64,000 bases of DNA, taken from contig NC_081411.1 of NCBI RefSeq assembly GCF_030272615.1, positions 159,254,471 to 159,318,470 on the forward strand. The letters are read 5' to 3'. Shown in pieces: positions 37,845 through 48,888 of the stretch. Made by a program: the position numbers and the translations under genes. The first letter of the stretch is position 1. Each line of letters begins with the position of its first letter. The notes under the pieces were generated by a model. It made no database searches. It was not told where the DNA came from and saw nothing but the letters and a program-made list of their open reading frames with translations. The stretch comes from Cryptomeria japonica. Its lineage: Eukaryota > Streptophyta > Pinopsida > Cupressales > Cupressaceae.

Positions 37845-38450
37845 ACTATTTGTCATCCCAGATTTGAATAAGATGACCATTCCCAACCTATCATTTGAGG
37901 ATAAAAGATATCAAAATACAAGTTTTGAGAATGTTTTTCCACACCCAAGATCCATTATGGAAGCCAGATTCAAAAAGAACCCAAGTGTAAAACTTAGTGT
38001 GATTTAAGTATTTGACACTCATTATTGTACATCAATATTTGTTATTTAACATTGGATCCCAAATAATCTTGGACATTAGGGCTTTGTTAAGGTGATGGAT
38101 ATTCCTTATTCCTAGCACACCCTATTTTTTGGAAGGCAAACTTTATCCCAGTTGATCAAAGCTAATATATTCTTTTTCTTCATGCTAGACCATAGGAAGT
38201 TCCTATAAATCTTAAACATAATTTTAGCCATGCTTAAAGAGATTTTGAACGAGGTGAGAAAATAAACCGGTATCCCTTGGAGAGATGCGACAAGTAGTTG
38301 TAGTTTTATAGAATTACTAAAGAGTTTTCCCTTCCAACCAACTAGTTTCTTTTGAAGTCGCTCCAAGATATAATTCCATAAGGTATGAGTGACCTCCTTA
38401 ATAGTAAGGGGGAGTTCCAAGTAAGTCAAAATTTTATTCTTGAGACCAGT
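37845..38450 (-). mobile_element. LINE reverse transcriptase C-terminal fragment
   Basis: The minus strand from 38429 reads YLELPLTIKEVTHTLWNYIL, ERLQKKLVGWKGKLFSNSIK, LQLLVASLQGIPVYFLTSFK and KIYRNFLWSSMKKKNILALI. This is the region after the reverse transcriptase palm in plant L1-like LINEs. After a frameshift near 38115 the reading continues with LGIRNIHHLNKALMSKIIWD and NGSWVWKNILKTC down to about 37850. Both ends are abrupt, so this is an isolated fragment. It differs from the LINE piece at 12803-14235, which covers later domains. Confidence 0.85.
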
Positions 38451-40289
38451 TGTTCATAATATTTATAGTAGCATCCTCTCTTCCTAAAGGTATGTGCTTC
38501 CTCTTGTAATATTTCTATCAATTCCTTAAGTATTTTGTTGGTTTTGGTTCACCTCCTTAATCATTTGGTTCAACTTAAGTGTGACTCCTACTATGCTATT
38601 CTTAGAAAATTCATGGGTCATTTTATTAATATAGATCAAGTAATAACAAATTTATCTCACACCACCTATGTTGAATCCCTATGAAATTGGATTTATTTGA
38701 GCCTCTCAGTATAATTTGTTTTCTAGGTGGAGGATCATTCTTGGACTTAAATTTAGACTAAAAATGCATCACCATCTATTATCAACAATAAATTTTACAA
38801 AAAAAATTGGCATCTTATAGTTTGTGCCTTAATGTCTCAATATCTTCCTTGTGGGGGAAGAATGCTTAACAAACTCATCTTAGTATGTATGTGCTTGATG
38901 ATGGGTTTTCTTTAGAGGATTTTATTCATTTATCTATCAATGTGGTGGTATCCCTAACATCTCCTAGGATGCTTGATTTTCTCCTTCTCCTTTTGTTCCC
39001 ACTCCAATGTAAGTGGAATATAGTTTCTCCTTTGATTTGTGTCATGTAGTTCACTTAGTTGTCAACTTCTCCAATTAGGTGATCCTCTCTTTGTGTCTCA
39101 TTCCTAGTCGGGCTTTTAGATGAGGTTTAACCTCCCTCTTTCTTTTTCTTGTGTGGATTTGGATAGTGGGGTTTCTTGTACCATGGTCCATAGAAGGAAA
39201 GATGGGATTTTTGAAACATGTATCTTAGTCACACACCCTACTTAAGAGAAAAAAAATTGCTAGGTCATAGCATGGTATTATTTAGTCATTTTTAACAATA
39301 TTTATTTTAGATAGGTTTTGCTAAGATTATGTTGTTGTTGGGAAATTTAATTTCAATAGCCTTTATTTTTTCTTTGTAAAAAATATTTAATTAATGCTTT
39401 TACTTTAAATTCCACATATAATAAAGATAAAAATAAAGGTGATGTATCATAAAAAAAATTAATTTCTTTTTATCCTAGCTATTTTCTAAGAGAATAAAAA
39501 GTTTTATGTCACAAAATTTCCCTAGACAAAAAAGTGTGTTTAATGTAATTTTATGTCACAAAATTTTAGATTAACCTTTCTATTTGCCCTCTCATGGTTA
39601 AACATTTTCCTTAGATAAAAATTTTTGTTTGAAAGAAATTCATATTAACTTATATGGTTTGGGTATATAATTGATAATTAGTTTTACTATGTTGAATGAA
39701 TGGTATATTTTTTGTTTGTTTAAGCAATGATAAGTCATATTTAATCTATTTTAAATTGTTATTTTGATTTTACCATTTTAAAAGATAAATTTAATGTATG
39801 ACATATATTATGTATTTAGTTGAACATAATTTTATTAAATTCAAATATTTTATGTTTAGTCATTTTGGAGTCTATATGATTTAGGTTTTAAAATTATTAA
39901 GGATCGAATGTAGCAAATTTGCAATTTTGTTTTAAAGTTTTTCAACTATCATTGCTTTTATACTATAAGATCATATAGTTATACATTTATCTCAAGATAA
40001 AAGAATTAAAAATAATAATTTAATTAAAATTTATTAAAGATATTAGAATGTGAGCCAACACAACTTCATTCTTATGACAGTGAAAAGATTGAAAATGGAA
40101 AGCACAACAATATAGGAGAAGCTTATGAACTTATCAACCAGTAGAATTTAAACCTAAGGAAAAGTATAAACATTATCATAGCTCAACCACTACACTATAT
40201 CTTTAATGATACATTTAATTTATGAATTATATTAAACATTAGTTTTGATTATCATTCTCACTAAATATATCTAAACAATTATTAAATGA
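38451..40289. other. AT-rich DNA without a gene
   Basis: No domain, LTR end or splice pattern could be supported over this stretch. Confidence 0.55.
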
Positions 40290-40386
40290 ACAATATTTAG
40301 GTGCCCCACTTGTTGTAATTCATTACTTCTATTATGAAATACAAAAATTATATGCCAAGTATTGTATTTAATTTTTTACAACATGC
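40290..40386. repeat. Left flank repeat, paralogous to 45625-45722
   Basis: AATATTTAGGTGCCCCACTT and the following about 80 bp recur with small differences at 45625-45722. There the sequence continues uninterrupted into what here lies right of the insertion, at 44593 onward. Confidence 0.75.
40375..40386. repeat. 12-bp target duplication, left copy
   Basis: TTTACAACATGC matches 44593-44604 exactly. Confidence 0.85.
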
Positions 40387-40389
40387 AAA

Positions 40390-40876
40390 GGTCATTTGAA
40401 ATTGAATTTCACAAAGGCATCTAGGGGTAATCCTAGACCATCTGGTGTCAGTTTCATAGTAAGAGATGAGATAGGAAATTTAATCTGGGGAGGTCTAGTT
40501 AAACTCGTAGATGGCAGTAACAATGATGCAAAGTATGTGGCTCTTCTTGGCAGCCTTAAGCTATCCAGGCAGAAAAATATTCGATAGGAGACCTTAAGCT
40601 ATCCAAAAAAAAAATTCTTCGATAGATTAACATTAGATTGACATTGAAGGTGACCCCCTTAATGTGATTCGAATTGGAAATCAAAAAATATGGTTTAATG
40701 CAATCCAAGATACTTTGGAAGATATGGACTACACAATTAAACATATCTTCCATGAAGGGAATATAGAAGCAAATTTTTTATCTAACTATGCCATATCAAC
40801 ATTGTGTCTCCATCATTTCGGATGTCACATCTACCTGGTTCATGAGTTTACATGGGATGCCTCCACTATGGTATGA
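40390..40876 (+). pseudogene. LINE-type RNase H domain (RVT_3)
   Basis: It begins HLKLNFTKASRGNPRPSGVS and FIVRDEIGNLIWGG, where KLNFDGASRGNPG would be typical. The catalytic Asp of NFDG is replaced, giving NFTK. After a small duplication (about 40553-40625, ending each time in ATTCGATAG or TTCGATAG) the frame changes. It then resumes with DIEGDPLNVIRIGNQKIWFN and IKHIFHEGNIEANFLSNYA, the C-terminal RNase H helix. It is the last ORF2 domain in plant LINEs with RNase H. Confidence 0.75.
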
Positions 40877-41169
40877 AGTACAAAATTCATAGGGAGTAAT
40901 AGTGACTTGGCAGTGAGTTAGTATATAGGGAGATTTGCATCAATTATTTTTTGATTTGTTTTGATCTGAAATGATTATTGAAGGGAATTTTTTTTGTTAT
41001 AAAAATCACAAAGCATAGAAGAAGAAGGAAGAGGTGAGTGAGGTGGAATTCATCCACATCCTCGAACACATCCTCAAATGCAAGTGTGATTGTTCATAGT
41101 CAAGAATGGAGCAACTATAGACTATCTTCAACTTTGACAAGGATATGGAGGAAGACGCAAGATCATTGG

Positions 41170-41420
41170 TAGCAGGGTTTTGGAAGGATCAAACATCCAC
41201 AATGTTGATGTTTTGGATCAGTTCATATATAACATAGCGATCACATCTAGTGACTACGAAATGACAAAGAAAGATGCCAGATGACTAGTTGCTTCCAGCC
41301 TGTGTGAGTCTACATTGGGATCCCTAATGAGATTGAAGAAGGAATCTTTTCAAGGTAAGGTGGTAGATGATTTTATCATTGAAGAGGTCATCAAGGATGG
41401 GAATATTGATTTCCAATTCG
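41170..41420 (+). pseudogene. Unassigned coding-like segment
   Basis: One plus-strand frame reads NVDVLDQFIYNIAITSSDYE, LVASSLCESTLGSLMRLKKE and VVDDFIIEEVIKDGNIDFQF, with a single stop. The composition looks like real protein. It sits between the LINE RNase H and the gypsy RT, so it may be the end of the LINE ORF or a captured piece. No family recognised. Confidence 0.4.
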
Positions 41421-43938
41421 ATTCTTCACCAAAATTGATTTGAAATCAAGGTACCATTAAGTACCAATTGAATCAGTCGATGTGTGGAAGACAACTTTCA
41501 AATTTAAAGAGGGATTGATTGAATGGATAATGATGCCTTTCGGTTTAACAAATGCTCCAGTGACATTCATGAGAATGATGAGTGATATACTTAGACCATT
41601 CACTGATTCCTTTGTGGTGGTATATCTTGATGGCATACTCATCTTCAGCAAAACTTGGGAGGAACATTTGCAACATGTGGAAAAAATTCTCTCAACCTTA
41701 CAAGATCATGGGCTTTATGCAAATAAAGAAAAGTGCTCCTTTGGTATGCAAAGTATCAGATACTTAGGATATGTTATTGACAGTGAGGGTGTTCATGTTG
41801 ATCCGGAGAAGATACAAGTGATTAAGGACTGGCTGTCTCCTAGAAATCTCACAGAGTTATGAAGTTTCCTCGGGTTGGCAAACTTTTATCGCAGATTTGT
41901 GTTGGGATTTTCCCATTTGTCTTGGCCTCTAAATAAGTCATTGATGGGGAAGACACAAGCAAAGTTTAAATGGACAAGTGCTCAACAAGAAGAATTCAAG
42001 GGGCTAAAAAAAAGGTTATGTTCTGCACCAATTCTATCTCTTCTTGACCTGCAACAATCATTTGAAATACAAATAGATGCATCAGAATATGCTCTAGGGG
42101 CAGTCCTCATGTAGCATGGTCATCTAGTTGCATATCACAGTCAGACTTTTTTTGATACAATGCATCGGTATGCCACTTACGACAAGGAACTGTATGCTAT
42201 TGTTCAAGCCTGTAAGTAGTGGAAATATTACATTTTGGGTAAGGAGACTTTCATCCACACAAATCACAAACCCCTTCAATTTTTTCAAATACAAGGGAAG
42301 TTGCAAAATGATCGACATCAACGATGGTCAGCAAATCTTCAACAATTTCACCTCAATATACGTCACAAGAAGGGAAGTACTAACAAAGTAGTGGATTATT
42401 TGAGAAGGCCTCCAATTGCAGCCATAAGTATTGTTTTGAGCTCATGTGGTCATCAAACTGAAGCCTGGGCTTGCTTGTATGAGAACGATGGTTAATTTGC
42501 AGATGTTTATAATCAATTGGTGAAGAGACATCAAGTGAATGACTTCTATTTGCAAGATGGAATGCTTTGTCACCTTGGCCAAATTTGTGTGCCCAATGCA
42601 GAACGTAAAACATTGATATGGGAAGCTCACTACAATAAGGTTGCTGGTCATTTTGGTATAGGTAGGACTACTACTATACTTCAGAGGTATTTCTATTGGC
42701 CAAAATTGCAAAATGATTTTATTTCATATATTCAAGCTTGTATCGCATGTGTTATTGCTAAGCCTACCAATCATAAACTTGGGTTGTATTCACCACTTCA
42801 TGTTCTTGAAAAACCTTGGCATTCAGTTTCTATGGACTTTATGTCTGGCCTTCCCACCACAAAAAGAGGCCATGATTGTGTGTATGTTGTTGTAGATAGG
42901 TTCTCAAAAATGGTAGTAATAGTGGCATGTAAGAAAACAATTTATGCAGAGGACACTGCAAAGCTCTTCTTTGAATACATCTGGGTTCATTTTCGTCTGC
43001 CGAATACCATTATCTCAGATAGGGACAGCAAGTTTCTTAGTAAGTTCTGGTCTACACTATGGGAAAATATGGACACAAAATTAACAAAGTCTACTTCTTT
43101 CCACTCTCAAACAGATGGCCAAACAGAGGTAGTGAATTGGATGATCATACACATCCTATGAATGTACCACTCAAAACATCCCCGCACATGGGATGAAAGT
43201 CTTCCATATGTTCAACATAGCTACAATAGGGCAATTCACAGTTCAACTAGCCATAACCCATTTGAGGTTTGTCTTGGTTATCAGCCACTTGCACCCATGG
43301 ATGTTTCCATACCACATTCAACCTGATCTGGTTCCACATGTTGGTAAGGAGGAAGATAAGGAAGCCAGGTTCATTGATAGAATTCATCATCTGCAACAAA
43401 AAGTTCATGAAATCTTGGAATACGCCAATAAGAAATATAAGGACAAACATAATGAGCATCACAGTCCTAGTAATTTTCAAGTTGGGGACAAGGTATGGTT
43501 GCATATCCAGAAGGAATGATTGTAGGGTGCCAATTGGAAGCTTCATCCTTTGTGTTACGGTCCATACACAATCATCAAGCAAGTTGATGATAATGCTTTC
43601 GAGCTTAATTTACCTCCATTTCTGGGTCTTCATCCAGTCTTCAATGTGGAACCCTTGAAGCCATATTTTCATCTACTATTAGATGTTGCAGATGTGGTAG
43701 AAACAATCTCCACTAAAGAATTGAATCCAAATGTAGCTACCCCATTCCAATGCAATTAGATTGTGGACATCATGGTGAAAACACTCAAACAACAGCAGAT
43801 TTACTTGTACAAAGTGGTTCGAGCAGGGCAGATTGCTCAACAAGGAAAGTGGTTTACCAGGAAGCAGCTTCAAGAATGTTTTCCTCATCTCATTCAGAGT
43901 GTTGATGCAATGGGGCCCATTGCTTTCCAAGGGGGAAG
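41420..43938 (+). pseudogene. Chromovirus (Ty3/gypsy) pol, 5'-truncated
   Basis: RT starts mid-domain at FFTKIDLKSRYH, then MPFGLTNAPVTFMRMM and VVYLDGILIFSKTWEEH. The second catalytic Asp of YLDD is Gly. RNase H follows with FEIQIDASEYALGAVLM and ILGKETFIHTNHKPLQFF. Integrase has a zinc finger (AGHFGIGRTTT, ACIACVIAK) and a core with SMDFMSGLP, IISDRDSKFLSKFW and SQTDGQTEVVNW. A C-terminal part, LHPVFNVEPLKPYF, is followed by a chromodomain-like tail (VVRAGQIAQQGKWFTRKQLQ). RT through integrase core keeps one frame from 41482 to 43161. That frame is broken by TGA 41860, TAG 42112, TAG 42217, TAA 42493 and TGA 43159, and a frameshift follows near 43310. It is not functional. Confidence 0.9.
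43929..43938 (+). other. Polypurine tract and probable start of 3' LTR
   Basis: AAGGGGGAAG is followed by TAATGATCAG, so an LTR may start at TGATCAG (43942). The downstream 600 bp are non-coding and LTR-like (CTTTCCAACGAGTTAAACGG, GTGCAGAAAGTTATACC). The LTR end was not found and there is no 5' partner. Confidence 0.5.
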
Positions 43939-44592
43939 TAATGATCAGAAGAAAAATTGAAATAGTTGAAAAAATATTTTTCATATTTTTTTAGTTTTTC
44001 TATATGTTAGTAAATGGCATTTTTGAAGGCCTTCTAGGTATTTTTAGCCCTTGAAATCAGGCATGTTTATTCAAATCTTCACCTACAACTCTTGGAGACC
44101 TTTCCAACGAGTTAAACGGCTCATAATTTTGAATCCTGTGCAGAAAGTTATACCTAGTTAAAGTTAGGACAAATTTTATATAGTTTTTTGAAAAATTACA
44201 TAGTTTTAGAATTTATTATGTAAATAACCCTGATATGACTATTGGTTTTTTTATTCTCAAGGAGTTGTTGGTGACCCTTGGAATCCCTTGGACTACTATA
44301 TGTTGGATTTCTGAATTGAATACAATACTTTTTGGCTTGCTTCAATTCTATGCTTTCATGTTCTTGTAAATAGAATTTACAATACCATAGGTTCTCACTC
44401 AGGTGTTGTCATCTGAATCCATAATTTATGAGTATGTGTTGAGTTTTCCCAAGAGCAAATTGAGCCTCAAAGGAGGTCTTTGAGGCCATTAGTGTCTTGG
44501 TTTACACTCTCTTTGATCTTATGTAATATTTCTTATGTTTTAACAAAATGGGAACTATCCACTTAGGTAGCAATTTCTCTTAGAAAAAAATG

Positions 44593-44604
44593 TTTACAAC
44601 ATGC
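44593..44604. repeat. 12-bp target duplication, right copy
   Basis: TTTACAACATGC, identical to 40375-40386. Confidence 0.85.
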
Positions 44605-46534
44605 TTTAAATATAATATGTATTAGAGTTTTTTATGTTGAAACACATAATTTATGAAATGTTAGACACAGAGTTGTGATTTCTTATAGTTATTAAATTTT
44701 TATTTTTTATTTAAATCCATTATGTAAGCAAATAATTTAAGTCTACTTTATTGTTAAAATTATTAAATTATTTTACCAATTTAATTGGAATCATGATTTT
44801 TAATTTCAATTAAAAGTTTAGTTCTTGATGAAACTCTACAATAATACTTTTTAGTTTATGATTGAAAATATTAAATTATTTTAAAGCCATCAACATGACA
44901 CATTAATCTTCTTTCCTATTTTTTTAATAAAGATAGAACCTCTATAAAAAGTGATCCATTAATTTTCTATGCTAGCTTCTTAATTTAACAAATATAATTC
45001 AAAAAATTTATATATAAACTTTTATTAAATATAACATTTAATTAATAACAACAAAAATTAATTTTAATATAAAATTGTGTTTCTATTAATTAATGTTTGA
45101 ATATGATTAAAATTCCATACAACTTCAAAAGAATTGTTTATTTATTTACCCAAGAAAATTGTTATATTTTTAAATTAAAAGATGTAAAAAGAAGACACTT
45201 TACAAAAGTTTGTATAGAAGAAAAAATATAACATAACCAAGCCCAAAAATAGGCCAAAAGCATCAAACCACAAGAAACAATTGATATTACTTAATATTAA
45301 TTGAAGGAGATTTTAATTTAAGATAAGTCTTCTTAAATTTAATAAGTAATATGTTTTGTAAACAGTTTTAGTTTAATGAAAAGTATATAAATATTGGAAT
45401 TTGAACCCACTTCATTTATTTCAATATTATTTTAAAAAAATCTCTATAAATTATTTATATAATTATCTTTCTAGAATGAAGATATATATAAATATTAGAA
45501 TTTGAACCCATTTCATTTATTTCAATATTATTTTAAAAAAATCTCTATAAATTTTTTATATAATTATCTTTCGAGAATGAAGATATTATTTAATTTTCTT
45601 AGTCATTAACATTTCATTTTCTATATGTGCAATATTTAGGTGCCCCCACTTGTTATAATTCATTATATCTATTAAGAAATTAAAAAATTAAATGCTAAAT
45701 ATTATATTTAATTATTTACCACATGTTTTAAATGTAATATATATTACACTTTTTATGTTGATAATTATTGTATAATATATGAAGTGTTAGATACGTAGAG
45801 TTGTGATTTCTTATAATATTAAATTTATTTTTTATTCAAACTCATTATATATTAGTTAATGCATTGTTATAAATATTAAATTATTTTATCAATTTATTTT
45901 CACCTTTGTTTTAGTAGAATATAATTGATGTGATTATTGCTTTCAATTTTAGATTTTGATAAAACTCTATCATAATATTTCTTAGTTTATGGTTCAAAAT
46001 ATTAAATTATTTTATAAATACACGGTTATCAACATAATCCATGAATCCTCTATCCTAACTTTTTAAATAAAAATTATATTTTAAAAAGTTAATAAGTAAA
46101 CTTTTATTAAATACATTTAATTAATGACAACTGATATTAATTTTAATATTAAATTATGTTTATACTAAAACTATTTAAATGTTTGAATATGGTTAAGATT
46201 TGATATAATTTCAAAAGATTTATTTATTTATTTATTCAAAAAAATTGTGATATTTTTTTATTAAAGGGTAAATAAGTCAAAAGCATCGTCCTACAAGAAA
46301 CTAACAGCAAACCAAGAAAATAACTAATATTAATTAAGAAACAACTAATATTAATTAATATTGAGGAAACATTTAATTTAATTATATAAATTATTTATAT
46401 AATTATCTTTATATTATTTAATCTTCTCAATCATTCACCTAAATATTAATGGTTTATAAGAGGTAATTTGTTGCAAATCTCCAAGAAAACAAATAAGCTA
46501 CAAGGCAAGAGTGAAGATAAATGAAAGCATTCTA
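44605..46534. repeat. AT-rich DNA with a diverged tandem duplication
   Basis: About 44590-44950 resembles 45715-46080. Shared words include GTTGTGATTTCTTATA, TTTTTTATTCAAA/TTTAAAT, GATAAAACTCTA/GATGAAACTCTA and ATTAAATTATTTTA. A shorter near-exact repeat, AATTTGAACCCAYTTCATTT, occurs at about 45400 and 45500. No gene; upstream regulatory DNA of the next gene may lie at its right end. Confidence 0.65.
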
Positions 46535-48818
46535 ATGGAAGATAAAGGAAAGCAATCTGAGGGTAAAATGTATTAATACTCTGCTACATGATTTGTTTTA
46601 AACATTCATAAGACTAAATGATTTCTTTCTTATATGATTTTCCTGTGTAGAGATTCCTTCAATGGAATCATATTTTGAACCACTCAAGGAGCCTATTGAA
46701 GGCAACCCTAATACACTAATAGAGCTTGATGAAATTGGCAAGCTCTTTGAAGAAGAGGGTAAATTTGAAATTCGGGTACCTTCAAATGATCCTTTAAATC
46801 CTACCATTCAAATGGTGGATTTTGCATATATAGATGCTGCACTGGAATCAACTTGTAAGTTATATCTACTCTTTAAATATGACTATAGACATTAAAATAT
46901 TCTTATTATCTTTAAAATGAAATGATTTTTTTGGTTTTTGTAATATTGGCCATAGAGAATATGATAGATAAATATATTACTACACTCATACAACATGATT
47001 TGATTGGAAAATTATATTGTCATTTGAATATGTTTAAAAAATAATCTAAATATTTTTCAACTTTTTTTCCCTTTTTCTTTATTTTGTCTTTCCTTTATGT
47101 AATGATTCTGTGGAGGAGTGGACAACTCACTAAGGAATAAGATAAGAAATAAAATCCAAAATTTCATTCTTAAACAAAAATCCAAATTTTCATTCTTCTG
47201 GAAGAGATTCTAAAAAAATTAAATAAAAGTTTACATCTTAGTTAAAGTATACAGATGTTTCTTAGCATTGTCTCTCATGCTAAATCTGAAAAAGCTGATG
47301 TACTGTGTTGGAACAGTATCACATATTATTATAATGTTCAACAATTGAGTCGTGTCCCACCAATTTCTCTACACATCATATTATCAATAGATACCTTATT
47401 TTATATTTTTATTTATAATCAGTTAGGGTTTTGTGTCATATATCATTTTTTAGTTTTCTCATCTCAAATAGGACTTATAGACAACTCTGTTAAATTTTTT
47501 TAACTTTTGGAAACGGGAAAGACTAGTATATTATATGTACAAAACATTACATAGTACTGTGAATTTCAATTTGTTGAAAATTTTTCATCTATACTTTTTT
47601 TTTGTCAGTGATGACTTATTTTTCACTTGTCTATTCATTATAATAGTGAAGTCATCATATATCACACAAAAACAGGACATCATGATTTAATTAATAAGCT
47701 ATATTTAAATTAATAAAATATTTAAAAAGTTAAAATCCAACTATTTATTAGCTTTTATATTTATTTTCTATTACTTTTATATATACATTACTAATTTTTA
47801 ATTTAAACTATTTATTTTTCCAATAGTTGGTAATGAGCTCTTTCTGGATGTGAGTGGCAATGAACCAATGGACCATGAATCAACAAGTAAGTTATACTTG
47901 TCATTTTGAATTAATTTTTTCTAATTTGAATAATTTTTTTATAGTGGTTACTAAGAACATCATGTTTCAAAAGAGAAATGAAACAATCAAGTTATGTCTA
48001 TTCTATTGGCATGTTAGAAAATAAGCACAATTATTTATACAGTTTAAATTTAAGCATTTACTATTATTGTTTATTATTGTGTTATATATCTTATTTTTAC
48101 TTATTTTTAACTTGAACAATTTTCTCTTGCAATAGTGACCAAAGACAATGTGATGAATCAAACTATGAATGAGCAAATAGACCAAGATTTAATTGGTATG
48201 TATCTTTTATTATTGTTTTATATATCATAATTTTACTTGTTTTTATATAAACAATTTTCTCTTACAATAATGATCAAAGAGAATGTCATAAATCAAATTA
48301 TGAATAAACAAATTAATCATGATTTAACTTTATTATTACTGTACAATAATTATATTTTTCATATTTTTATTTATTTTTAATTTTTAATTCAATCACATTT
48401 ATTATATTTTTATATTGAACAAAAACAAAACAAAATAATTACAAGAAAAACAGCACCCATTATGTTAATAGGATAGAAAAAAGAATTTAAAAAAAAAACT
48501 TGTGCTTGCCATACATTTCAAAAATTATAACAATTTTAACGCGTGCCGAAGATCTTTCCATATCAACTCCACGGTTAGTTTTGGCATTTTCAAACTTTTG
48601 GCCACTTTCAAGACAAATAATGCACTTTGAGCCTCTGCTGCATTATCCATTCTCTCTATCAATTTTTGAGAGTCAAAAGTCATTAGATTGTCCTCCCAAT
48701 CTTTTATCGTCCCTCTTTTAGAATGGCCCATCTATCTTCTGTTCCATCTATTTTACCCATATTAACCTAGTCAAACCCATTACCAAAACGATTTAACTTA
48801 TACATACATATTTATATA

Positions 48819-48888
<70 letters not shown>

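Larger units (their letters stand above)
40387..44592 (+). mobile_element. 5'-truncated LINE carrying a chromovirus fragment
   Basis: The insert is bounded by a 12-bp duplication, TTTACAACATGC, a length typical of LINE target-primed insertion. It begins directly in a LINE RNase H domain and ends with a short A-run (CTTAGAAAAAAA, then TG). In its middle lies Ty3/gypsy pol. The order of events would be LINE insertion first, then the gypsy copy within it. The similarity of the flanks to the continuous sequence at 45625-45780 supports the boundaries. Confidence 0.65.
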
